Assembly (NCBI GenBank): GCA_046726955.1
Contig: JBKPBQ010000282.1
Coordinates: 1-14,517, forward strand
Reading direction: 5' to 3'
Source of the DNA: CAVPGH01 sp046726955
GTDB lineage: Bacteria; Acidobacteriota; Vicinamibacteria; Fen-336
DNA length: 14,517 bases
The notes under the pieces were generated by a model. The model was not told the origin of the DNA, did no database searches, and saw nothing but the letters and a program-made list of their open reading frames with translations. Of the stretch, positions 1-6,330 are shown in pieces. Made by a program: the position numbers and the translations under genes. Position 1 is the stretch's first letter. Each line of letters starts with the position of its first letter.

Positions 1-642
1 GGCGAGCGAGAGCATGGACTGAATCTCGACGACCACGCGGTCGACGCCGTCGCGGTCCGCCTTGTTCACCACGAACACGTCCGCGATCTCCATGATCCCC
101 GCCTTCAGGGCCTGGACCTCGTCGCCGAGGCCCGGCACGAGCACCACCACGCTCACGTCGGCCGTGCCCACGATCTCCACCTCGTCCTGGCCGACGCCCA
201 CCGTCTCCACGAGAACCACGTCCTTGCCGGAAGCGGCGAGGACGGTGATGACGTGGCCGGTGGCGGCAGCGAGCCCGCCGAGGTGCCCGCGCGTGGCCAT
301 GGAGCGGATGAAGACGCCGGCGTCCAGCGCGTGGGCCTGCATGCGGATACGGTCGCCGAGGATCGCGCCGCCGCTGAACGGAGACGTGGGATCGACGGCC
401 ACGATGCCGACGGTGCGGCCCTGGGCGCGGAGGTGCGCGGTCATGCGGTCCACGAGCGTCGACTTGCCCGCTCCCGGCGGCCCCGTCACGCCGATCACGA
501 GCGACTTGCCCGCGTGGGGGAAGAGCGCGGCGAGGAGCGCCGGCGCCTCCGGCCGGTCGTTCTCCACCAGGCTGATCGCGCGCGCCACGGCGCGCACGTC
601 ACCGCGGAGGACGTCGGCGACGAGGGCGGGGGCGGGGGTCAC
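1..642 (-). CDS. meaB: MeaB/ArgK-family GTPase, chaperone of B12-dependent acyl-CoA mutase (3' part cut by window edge)
   Basis: G3E P-loop GTPase that loads and protects adenosylcobalamin-dependent methylmalonyl-CoA mutase or a relative; cytoplasmic. The first 214 residues are present; the usual length is about 310-330, so roughly the last third lies beyond the window. Visible motifs: Walker A GPPGAGKST (54-62), the family stretch DPTSPFSGGA starting at D84, Walker B/switch ETVGVGQDE (146-154) and the base-specificity motif NKAD (N193). This order and wording are diagnostic of MeaB/ArgK. Start: GTG at 642, chosen because LVADVLRGDVRAVARAISLVEN matches the usual N-terminus; no Shine-Dalgarno is visible, and a TTG at 654 is an alternative. 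No mutase gene is in the window, but it could lie downstream, past position 1. The gene is divergent from the kinase at 960, and the acyl-CoA dehydrogenase beyond it fits the same catabolic theme. The family is certain; the exact client mutase is not. Confidence 0.93.
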   Translation of the reverse strand, partial: MTPAPALVADVLRGDVRAVARAISLVENDRPEAPALLAALFPHAGKSLVIGVTGPPGAGKSTLVDRMTAHLRAQGRTVGIVAVDPTSPFSGGAILGDRIRMQAHALDAGVFIRSMATRGHLGGLAAATGHVITVLAASGKDVVLVETVGVGQDEVEIVGTADVSVVVLVPGLGDEVQALKAGIMEIADVFVVNKADRDGVDRVVVEIQSMLSLA

Positions 643-826
643 GGCTCGAAGCAAAGGTTGCTCACTGCGCCTGACGGCAATGCTATCAGGAGGCCCGCCG
701 CTGAGCGCGCGGGGTGCGTCCGGCGCGTTGGATCCCTGGAAACTACGACGGTTCGATGTGCGCCAGGCAGCGCGCTTGCCAGCATGAGGGGCCTGAGGCT
801 AAGCGCCTAACGCGGCGAATGGCGGC

Positions 827-866
827 GTTACGCTCTTACACATTCCAGAATGGGTAAGAAGGTAAC
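827..866. promoter_or_regulatory. 40-bp imperfect palindrome, candidate operator or hairpin
   Basis: Every paired base shares one axis (between 846 and 847). GTTAC 827-831 pairs with GTAAC 862-866, TCTTAC 834-839 with GTAAGA 854-859, and CATTC 841-845 with GAATG 848-852. Only 832, 833 and 840 fail to pair, giving 16 of 19. Within each arm TTAC recurs 8 bp apart (828 and 836; mirrored GTAA at 854 and 862), so it can be read as two nested operator dyads. It sits about 70 bp upstream of the kinase -10 hexamer and about 185 bp upstream of meaB. The dyad is directly visible; binding by a regulator is inference. A transcribed hairpin or a dispersed REP/MITE-type repeat is the alternative. No T-run follows on either strand, so a terminator is unlikely. 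Confidence 0.7.
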
Positions 867-912
867 CCAAACGCCACTGGGCATTCGGTGTCTGCCTTTC
901 CCCACCGCGTCC

Positions 913-942
913 TTCTTGGGCTCCGGACCCGCCGCGTATAAT
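913..942 (+). promoter_or_regulatory. Putative sigma70 promoter of the kinase gene
   Basis: A perfect TATAAT at 937-942 is preceded by TTCTTG at 913-918 with an 18-bp spacer. The predicted transcription start is near 949, leaving a leader of about 10 nt before the ATG at 960. No Shine-Dalgarno fits in it, so translation would start on a near-leaderless message. The -10 is strong; the -35 is approximate. Confidence 0.5.
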
Positions 943-959
943 GCGCCGGCCCCCGGACA

Positions 960-3686
960 ATGAACGAGCAATCCCTGATCGGCAAGACCGTGTCGCATTA
1001 CCGGATCACCGCCGCCCTGGGAGCGGGCGGGATGGGTGCGGTCTATCGCGCCACCGACTCGACCCTGGGGCGGGACGTGGCGATCAAGGTTCTGCCTCCC
1101 GAGGTGGCGAACGACTCCGACCGCCTCGCGCGCTTCCGGCGGGAGGCCCACGTCCTCGCCTCGCTCAACCACCCCCACATCGCCGCCATCTACGGGCTCG
1201 AGGAAGCGGACGGCAAGCCCTTCCTCGCCCTCGAGCTGGTGGACGGGGAGGACCTCAAGCAGCGGCTCGCCCGCGGGGCCATGCCCATCCAGGAGGCGCT
1301 CGAGGCCGCCGCGCAGATCGCCGAGGCCCTCGAGGAGGCCCACAACAAGGGCATCGTCCACCGCGACCTCAAGCCCGCGAACGTCAAGGTGACGCCGGAC
1401 GGAAGGGTCAAGGTCCTCGACTTCGGGCTGGCGAAGGCGTGGGCGGGAGACGCCGGGGACGGGCGTTCCGGAGCGCCGGAGCTGTCGCACTCGCCGACGT
1501 TGACGAGGTCGGCGACGACCGCAGGCATGGTCCTGGGGACGGCCGCCTACATGTCGCCCGAGCAGGCGCGCGGAAAGCCGGTGGATCGGCGGGCCGACGT
1601 CTGGGCCTTCGGCGTGCTCGTGTGGGAGATGCTGACGGGCCACGCACTCTTCGCCGGAGACACGATCACGGACGTGATCGCGGCGGTCGTCACGAAGGAG
1701 CCCGACCTCGACCTGCTGCCCGCGGGAACGCCGCCGGTCGTCCGGCGTCTGCTCGCGCGCTGCCTGCGCAAGGACCCGCGCTTGCGCCTCCCGGACATCG
1801 GAGCCGCCCGCCTCGAGCTGCGGGAGCTGCTCGCTGGCAGCCCGACCGAGAACGAGGCGCCGCGGCCCGGCCTCGACGAGGCCTCCCACCGGGCGCGCGT
1901 CCGCGAGCGCGCAGCATGGGCGACCGTCGCGTTGCTCCTTGCCGGGCTCTCGGCATTCCTCCTCCAACGGCGCCTGGCCGACGCTCCGGAGCCGCGGCCG
2001 GCCGCGCACTTCGCGCTCGACACTCCCGAGAACCTCCTCTTCTCGGTCTTCGGGCCGGTATCCCTGTCGCCCGACGGCCGCCACGTCGCATTTGTCGCGT
2101 TCTCGCCCCGCGGAAACCGGGAGCTGTGGATCCGCTCCCTGGACGCGACCGAGGCTCGAGTGCTCCCCGGGACGGCGAACGCCGGCGGAGCGGTGATCTG
2201 GTCCCCCGACAGCACGTCGATCGCGTTCGCCGCCGACACGGAGCTTCGAAGGATCACGCTCGTCGGAGGGGCCATCCAGCGGATCTGTGCCCTCCCTCGA
2301 GGAGACTTCGGCGGCGGCACGTGGAGCCGCCAGGGAACGATCGTGTTCGGGAGCGGAGGGGCGGAGGCGAAGCTCTTCTCGGTGTCGGACGCGGGAGGCG
2401 AGGCGAAGCCGCTCACGGAGCATGACGCCTCGCGGGGGGAGACGTCGCACATGTGGGCCCAGTTCCTGCCCGACGCCCGCCGCTTCCTCGTCGACATCGA
2501 CAGCGCGAAGGAAGATTCGGCCGGCCTCTTCGTGACGTCGCTCGACGCGCCGAGTGAGCGGCGCCGGATCCGGCCCGAGGCCGCTCGGTTCCAGCTCGTC
2601 GCCCCGGGGTACCTCCTCTTCGTCCAGGGCGGCACGCTCCTCGCGCAGCGCTTCGACACCGCGAAGCTCGTGACGCGCGGCGAGCCCGTCGCCCTCGCGT
2701 CGTCGGTGGCCACGTTCAACCAGGTCCCGAGCTGGGGCTGGTTCTCGGCGTCGGACACGGGCCGCGTGGCCTGGCTTTCCGGCCAGGGGACGCAGGTCCA
2801 GCTCGAGTGGGTGGACCGGACCGGGCGGCGGATCGGCGCGCTCGGGGAACCCGGGATATACGGGCAGATCGCGCTCTCGCCCGACGGCCGACGCGTGGTT
2901 GCGGAGGTGGCGGACGCCGACAACCGCTTCGACCTCTGGACGATCGACGTCGCGCGCGGTGTCGGCAGCCGCCTCACCTCCGATCCCGCGAACGAGCGGG
3001 ATCCCGTCTGGTCGCCGGACGGCCACGAGCTCGTGTTCTCCACCGACGCCACGGGCGACCAGAACCTCCTTCGCAAGGGGCTGGAGGGGCCCGAGCCGCC
3101 CGCGCCCCTGCGGGACGGGATCGGGCAGACGGCCGGGCAGCGCGACATCGCCAAGGAGTGGGTGCGCGAAGGAAACACGCTCCTCTACCTGACGATCGGC
3201 CCCGAGCGCACCCTCTGGGCCGCTTCACTGGACGGAGGCGGCCCTCCAGAGGCGCTCGTGAAGGGCTTCGCGGTGGACCAGCCCCGGGTCTCGCCCGACG
3301 GCCGTTGGCTCGCCTACATCTCGACGGAATCGGGGCGCTTCGAGGTCTACGTCCAGCCGTTCCGCCGGCGCGGGGAGAGACTGCGCGTCTCCGCCAACGG
3401 AGGCGGGCAGCCCCGGTGGCGCGGCGACGGGAAGGAGCTCTTCTACATCGGCCTCGACGGGTCGCTGATGGCCGTGGAGGTGCGCAGCGGGGCGACCGGG
3501 CTCGAGCTCGGGATGCCGCAGACACTCGTCGTTGCGAAGACCTTCGCGGCCGTGCTCGAGGGCTCGGACTACACCGACTACGGCGTCACGCCGGACGGCC
3601 AGCGGTTTCTGGTGAAGAGGCCGGTCGAAGGGAGCGAGCGCCCCCGCATCCACGTCCTCCTCGACTGGCCGTCGCTGCTCAGGTGA
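960..3686 (+). CDS. Membrane-anchored Ser/Thr protein kinase with C-terminal TolB/PD40-type propeller
   Basis: 908 residues. The N-terminal Hanks-type kinase domain (about 14-295) looks catalytically complete: glycine loop GAGGMGAVY (21-29), VAIK lysine K43, helix-C E62, RD-type catalytic loop HRDLKPANV (134-142), DFG (154-156), Ser/Thr-rich activation loop (170-194) and SPE (199-201). One hydrophobic helix (about 319-335) follows. The remaining 560 residues are beta-propeller-like, with SPDG-type repeat signatures at 370, 415, 640, 685, 778 and 877, as in TolB/PD40 proteins. Expected topology: cytoplasmic kinase, outward-facing propeller acting as sensor or protein-binding module. The architecture is typical of acidobacterial kinases; the ligand and substrates are unknown. 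Start: ATG 960, behind a TATAAT. It ends 7 nt from the convergent acyl-CoA dehydrogenase gene and has no obvious operon partner, so its target cannot be read from context. Confidence 0.93.
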   Translation: MNEQSLIGKTVSHYRITAALGAGGMGAVYRATDSTLGRDVAIKVLPPEVANDSDRLARFRREAHVLASLNHPHIAAIYGLEEADGKPFLALELVDGEDLKQRLARGAMPIQEALEAAAQIAEALEEAHNKGIVHRDLKPANVKVTPDGRVKVLDFGLAKAWAGDAGDGRSGAPELSHSPTLTRSATTAGMVLGTAAYMSPEQARGKPVDRRADVWAFGVLVWEMLTGHALFAGDTITDVIAAVVTKEPDLDLLPAGTPPVVRRLLARCLRKDPRLRLPDIGAARLELRELLAGSPTENEAPRPGLDEASHRARVRERAAWATVALLLAGLSAFLLQRRLADAPEPRPAAHFALDTPENLLFSVFGPVSLSPDGRHVAFVAFSPRGNRELWIRSLDATEARVLPGTANAGGAVIWSPDSTSIAFAADTELRRITLVGGAIQRICALPRGDFGGGTWSRQGTIVFGSGGAEAKLFSVSDAGGEAKPLTEHDASRGETSHMWAQFLPDARRFLVDIDSAKEDSAGLFVTSLDAPSERRRIRPEAARFQLVAPGYLLFVQGGTLLAQRFDTAKLVTRGEPVALASSVATFNQVPSWGWFSASDTGRVAWLSGQGTQVQLEWVDRTGRRIGALGEPGIYGQIALSPDGRRVVAEVADADNRFDLWTIDVARGVGSRLTSDPANERDPVWSPDGHELVFSTDATGDQNLLRKGLEGPEPPAPLRDGIGQTAGQRDIAKEWVREGNTLLYLTIGPERTLWAASLDGGGPPEALVKGFAVDQPRVSPDGRWLAYISTESGRFEVYVQPFRRRGERLRVSANGGGQPRWRGDGKELFYIGLDGSLMAVEVRSGATGLELGMPQTLVVAKTFAAVLEGSDYTDYGVTPDGQRFLVKRPVEGSERPRIHVLLDWPSLLR

Positions 3687-3693
3687 GGTCCGC

Positions 3694-4851
3694 TCAGCGC
3701 ACCATCCCGCGGAGCCCCAGCAGCTCGCGGGCGATGACGAGCCGCTGGACCTCGCTCGTGCCCTCGCCGATCGTGCCGAGCTTGGCGTCGCGCAGGTAGC
3801 GCTCGACCTTGTACTCCTTGAGGTAGCCGTAGCCGCCGTGGATCTGGATGGCGTCGAGCGCGATCTGCACCGCGGCCTCTCCCGCGAAGAGCTTGGCCAT
3901 CGAGGACTCGGCCGTGTGCTCGCGCCCCGTGTCGCGCAGGCTGGCCGCGCGCCAGGTGAGCAGGCGCGCCGCGTGCACGTGTGTCGACATGTCCGCGATC
4001 TTGAACTGCACGGCCTGGAAGTCGGCGATGGGGTGGCCGAACTGCTTCCGCTCGAGGGCGTACTTCATCGAGGCCTCGAGGCTGGCCTGGGCGATGCCCA
4101 CCGAGAAGGCGGCGATCCCGATGCGGCCGCGGTCGAGGATGCGCAGCGTGTCCACGAAGCCGAAGCCCTCGCGGCCGAGCAGGTTCTCGGCGGGGATCCG
4201 GCAGTCCTCGAACACGAGCTCGGAGGTGTCGGAGGAGCGCACTCCGAGCTTGTCCTCCTTCTTCCCGGAGCGGAAGCCCTTCGTGCCGCGCTCCACCACG
4301 AACGCGGAGATGCCCTTCTTGCCCTTGCTCTTGTCCGTCACCGCCATCACCACCGCGGTGTCCGCGACCCGCCCGTTCGTGATGAAGGTCTTCGAGCCGT
4401 TCAGGACCCAGGAAGAACCGTCCCGGACTGCCGTCGTCCGCGTGCCTCCAGCGTCGGAGCCCGCGCTGTTCTCCGTCAGGCCCCAACAGCCGACCTTCTC
4501 GCCCTTCGCGAGCGGGGTCAGGAACTTCTTCTTCTGCTCCTCGCTGCCGGCGAGGAAGATGTGCCCGGAGCACAGGCTGTGGTGAGCGGCGAGCGAGAGC
4601 GCAACACCCGCGTCCACGCGGGCGAGCTCCTCCATGACGAGGGCCCAGTCGAGGGTGGAGAGTCCGGAGCCGCCGTACTCGACGGGCCAGGCGACGCCCA
4701 TGAGCCCGAGCTCCGCGAGCTTGGCGAAGACCTCGCGCGGGAAGTCCTGCTTCTCGTCCCATTCGCGCGAGTGCGGGGCGAGCTCTGCCTCCGCGAAGTC
4801 GCGCACGGTCTTCCGCAGGAGCTTCTGCTCCTCGTCCAGCTCGAAGTCCAC
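3694..4851 (-). CDS. Acyl-CoA dehydrogenase (FAD, short/branched-chain type)
   Basis: 385 residues, the standard length for the family. FAD enzyme that oxidises acyl-CoA to 2-enoyl-CoA and passes electrons to ETF; cytoplasmic. The N-terminus MDFELDEEQKLLRKTVRDFA, the FAD/substrate signature GLTENSAGSDAGG, the QFGHPIADFQAVQFKIADM helix and the C-terminal GEGTSEVQR are all canonical. E363 in GEGTSE aligns with the catalytic base of short- and medium-chain enzymes, so activity is expected. Start: GTG 4851 is preferred over the in-frame ATG at 4885 because GGAGG lies 6 nt before it and the protein then starts exactly where homologues do. It has its own promoter, back-to-back with that of mtgA, and runs tail to tail into the kinase. 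Nearby meaB suggests branched-chain amino acid or propionyl-type acyl-CoA breakdown, but chain-length specificity cannot be read by eye. Confidence 0.94.
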   Translation of the reverse strand: MDFELDEEQKLLRKTVRDFAEAELAPHSREWDEKQDFPREVFAKLAELGLMGVAWPVEYGGSGLSTLDWALVMEELARVDAGVALSLAAHHSLCSGHIFLAGSEEQKKKFLTPLAKGEKVGCWGLTENSAGSDAGGTRTTAVRDGSSWVLNGSKTFITNGRVADTAVVMAVTDKSKGKKGISAFVVERGTKGFRSGKKEDKLGVRSSDTSELVFEDCRIPAENLLGREGFGFVDTLRILDRGRIGIAAFSVGIAQASLEASMKYALERKQFGHPIADFQAVQFKIADMSTHVHAARLLTWRAASLRDTGREHTAESSMAKLFAGEAAVQIALDAIQIHGGYGYLKEYKVERYLRDAKLGTIGEGTSEVQRLVIARELLGLRGMVR

Positions 4852-4855
4852 GCTG

Positions 4856-4862
4856 CTCCTCC
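4856..4862 (-). promoter_or_regulatory. Shine-Dalgarno deciding the acyl-CoA dehydrogenase start
   Basis: GGAGGAG on the minus strand, with its GGAGG core 6 nt before GTG 4851. It is one of only two clear Shine-Dalgarno sites in the window, and it places the start 11 codons downstream of the in-frame ATG at 4885. Confidence 0.75.
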
Positions 4863-4882
4863 GAAGACCGCGCCCTTCAGCC

Positions 4883-4911
4883 ATGGTAGACAAAGGCCCT
4901 GGGGGCGGCAA
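4883..4911 (-). promoter_or_regulatory. Putative promoter of the acyl-CoA dehydrogenase gene
   Basis: On the minus strand, TTGCCG (4911-4906) and TACCAT (4888-4883) are separated by exactly 17 bp; each hexamer matches consensus at four of six positions. The predicted start, near 4876, gives a leader of about 25 nt carrying the GGAGGAG site. It overlaps the upstream in-frame ATG at 4885, which argues further that this ATG is not used. Confidence 0.5.
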
Positions 4912-4913
4912 CC

Positions 4914-4943
4914 TTGACCACGCACGTCGGGCTCGCCTAACCT
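4914..4943 (+). promoter_or_regulatory. Putative promoter of the mtgA gene
   Basis: TTGACC (4914-4919, five of six to consensus) and TAACCT (4938-4943, T1, A2 and T6 correct) with an 18-bp spacer. The -10 ends 9 nt before the GTG start, so the transcript would be leaderless or have a leader of only a few bases. Only 2 bp separate its -35 from that of the opposing promoter. Confidence 0.45.
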
Positions 4944-4952
4944 CGCGCACCC

Positions 4953-5894
4953 GTGAAGCGCGCGCAGATCCTCTACGCCTTGGCCGGCTTTCTCACCGCC
5001 TTCCTGATGGCGGGGATCGGCTGGCTGTGGATCGGCCTCCCCCCGCGGGGCGAAGTCCGGGCCCTCGTGACGAAAAATCCGGCAGCGACTGCGCTCATGG
5101 CGCAGCGCGAGGCGGAGGCGCGGGCGAAGAACCGCCGGGCCCGCGTCGACCAGACGTGGGTCTCTCTCGAGCGCATCTCGCGCAACCTCATCCAGGCGGT
5201 CGTCGCCTCCGAGGACCAGAAGTTCTTCGGCCACGAGGGTGTCGACTGGAAGGCCGTGCAGGAGTCGCTCGAGAAGAACGTGGAGAAGGGCCGGGCGCTT
5301 CGCGGAGGCAGCACGATCACGCAGCAGCTCGCCAAGAACCTCTACTTCGGCACGCAGAAAACGCTCTCCCGCAAGCTCCGGGAGCTCGTGGTCACGCGCT
5401 GGATGGAGGCGGACCTCACCAAGCGGCGGATCCTGACGCTCTACCTGAACGTCATCGAGTGGGGCGACGGGATCTACGGCGCGGAGGCAGCGGCGCGGCG
5501 CTACTACGGAAAGCCCGCTTCGGACCTCACGGTGGATGAAGCGGCCGCGCTCGCCGCGGCGATTCCGAGCCCGCGCCGCCTCAACCCGGCCGTGGACCCC
5601 GTCCGCAACGCGCGCGCGGCCCGGCGCGTCCTCTGGCTGATGGCGACGGCCGGCTACATCCAGCGCGACGTGGCGGGGCTCGGCAGCGAGCCGCCGCCGG
5701 AGGTCGTGGTCGACGAGGACGCGGAGACGCCGCCGATGGAGGCGCCGGCGAGCACGTCGAGCTCACCGGAAGCGCCGATTCCCGCCGAGACCACGCCGTC
5801 GGCGATACCGTCGGAAGCCCCGCCGGCAGAATCGCCAAGCCCGACACTCGCCCCTGTGACCCCCGACACGACTCCGAGCCCTCCCCCGGGTTAG
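4953..5894 (+). CDS. mtgA: Monofunctional biosynthetic peptidoglycan glycosyltransferase (GT51) with proline-rich tail
   Basis: 313 residues. Polymerises lipid II into glycan strands outside the inner membrane. One N-terminal membrane helix (about 6-29) anchors it; the GT51 domain (about 70-235) has all five family motifs: SEDQKFFGHEG with catalytic E87, GGSTITQQLAKNL (118-130), RKLRELVV with E144, the RRILTLYLNVIEWGDGIYG block (158-176) and AAALAAAIPSPRRLNP. No transpeptidase domain follows, so it is monofunctional like MtgA. Unusual: residues 244-313 form an acidic tail rich in Pro, Ser, Thr and Ala (21 Pro in 70), with no predicted fold, expected in the periplasm. Start: GTG 4953, directly ahead of the membrane helix, with no Shine-Dalgarno but a promoter just upstream. 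The CBS gene begins 10 nt after the stop, so co-transcription is likely. Confidence 0.93.
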   Translation: MKRAQILYALAGFLTAFLMAGIGWLWIGLPPRGEVRALVTKNPAATALMAQREAEARAKNRRARVDQTWVSLERISRNLIQAVVASEDQKFFGHEGVDWKAVQESLEKNVEKGRALRGGSTITQQLAKNLYFGTQKTLSRKLRELVVTRWMEADLTKRRILTLYLNVIEWGDGIYGAEAAARRYYGKPASDLTVDEAAALAAAIPSPRRLNPAVDPVRNARAARRVLWLMATAGYIQRDVAGLGSEPPPEVVVDEDAETPPMEAPASTSSSPEAPIPAETTPSAIPSEAPPAESPSPTLAPVTPDTTPSPPPG

Positions 5895-5897
5895 TAT
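5892..5897 (+). promoter_or_regulatory. Possible -10 hexamer for a leaderless CBS transcript
   Basis: TAGTAT (five of six to TATAAT) begins on the mtgA stop codon and ends 7 nt before the GTG at 5905, so transcription would start at or next to the start codon. No -35 is visible. The CBS gene may be transcribed from here as well as by read-through from mtgA. Confidence 0.35.
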
Positions 5898-5904
5898 CTG
5901 TTTC

Positions 5905-6330
5905 GTGACGAAGAAGGACTCGGTCGTCCGCGACTACATGACACCGGATCCGGTCACGCTCGAGCCCGAGGCCAACCTGATGCGCGCGCTCGAGCTCATG
6001 CGCCTGCGCGGCGTGAGACACATCCCGGTCGTGCTCGCCGGCGAGCTCGTGGGCCTCGTCGCCGAGGGCGACGTGAAGCGGGCCGAGCCGTCGACGCTCT
6101 CCGACACGCAGGACCACTTCATCCAGGTGATGGAGCAGACGCCGGTGTCGCGGATCATGATCCACGAGCCGCTCACGGTCACCGCCGACACCCCGCTCCT
6201 CAAGGCCGCGGAGACGCTCTACTCGACGAAGTACGGCTCGCTTCCCGTGGTCGAGGACGGGCGCTGCATCGGGATCCTCACCGACAACGACCTGCTACAC
6301 GCCCTCGTCGACCTGCTCCGGGAAGGCTGA
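5905..6330 (+). CDS. Two-CBS-domain protein, probable adenine-nucleotide-responsive regulator
   Basis: 141 residues made up of two CBS domains (about 8-60 and 78-137) and nothing else. The first begins VRDYMTPDPVTLEPEANLMRALELM, the second VSRIMIHEPLTVTADTPLLKAAE; each ends with the usual strand and helix (HIPVVLAGELVGLVAEGDV; SLPVVEDGRCIGILTDNDLL). Such tandem pairs form a Bateman module that binds AMP, ATP or related ligands. The second domain keeps the T-D-N-D ribose/phosphate-type motif (GILTDNDL); the first has Ala in place of Thr (GLVAEGDV), so possibly one site binds. No effector domain is present, so it probably acts on a partner protein. Start: GTG 5905, no Shine-Dalgarno. It follows mtgA by 10 nt, and its last 36 nt overlap the convergent permease gene. 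Function unknown beyond ligand sensing. Confidence 0.87.
   Translation: MTKKDSVVRDYMTPDPVTLEPEANLMRALELMRLRGVRHIPVVLAGELVGLVAEGDVKRAEPSTLSDTQDHFIQVMEQTPVSRIMIHEPLTVTADTPLLKAAETLYSTKYGSLPVVEDGRCIGILTDNDLLHALVDLLREG

Larger units (their letters stand above)
643..959. other. Divergent intergenic region, meaB / kinase
   Basis: 317 bases between two divergent start codons. I see no convincing gene here. The part next to meaB (643-800) is GC-rich and unremarkable. The part from about 827 to 900 is clearly AT-richer than everything around it and contains the 40-bp dyad at 827-866. The pentamer CATTC/GAATG occurs four times in alternating orientation (817-821, 841-845, 848-852, 882-886). A TATAAT hexamer at 937-942 faces the kinase. 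No intrinsic terminator is expected or seen, since both genes point away. I could not find a good promoter for meaB. Confidence 0.7.

Noticed and set aside
805..833. attC-like core: GCCTAAC at 805-811 and GTTACGC at 827-833, also TAACGC/GCGTTA inverted pair
   Set aside because: Only about 30 bp long, the second box does not fit GTTRRRY, no integrase or cassette gene is present, and the 3' half belongs to the larger dyad at 827-866.
850..900. Possible GEMM (c-di-GMP/cGAMP) riboswitch, looked for because of the Hypr-like cyclase
   Set aside because: The conserved GEMM core, with its tetraloop and GGGACGCAAAGCC-like segment, is not there; AAACGCCACTGGGC is only a superficial resemblance and lies outside the likely kinase transcript.
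828..3026. Long open frame on the minus strand opposite the kinase
   Set aside because: Arg/Pro/Gly-rich composition with no domain; it is the mirror of GC-rich codons of a clearly real kinase gene.
3838..4917. Open frames on the plus strand across the acyl-CoA dehydrogenase gene
   Set aside because: No recognisable motif, His/Arg/Glu-rich mirror translation; the minus-strand frame is an unmistakable enzyme.
4885..4950. Upstream starts of the acyl-CoA dehydrogenase frame (ATG 4885 and further)
   Set aside because: They add residues that homologues lack and overlap the promoter; GTG 4851 has a perfect Shine-Dalgarno.
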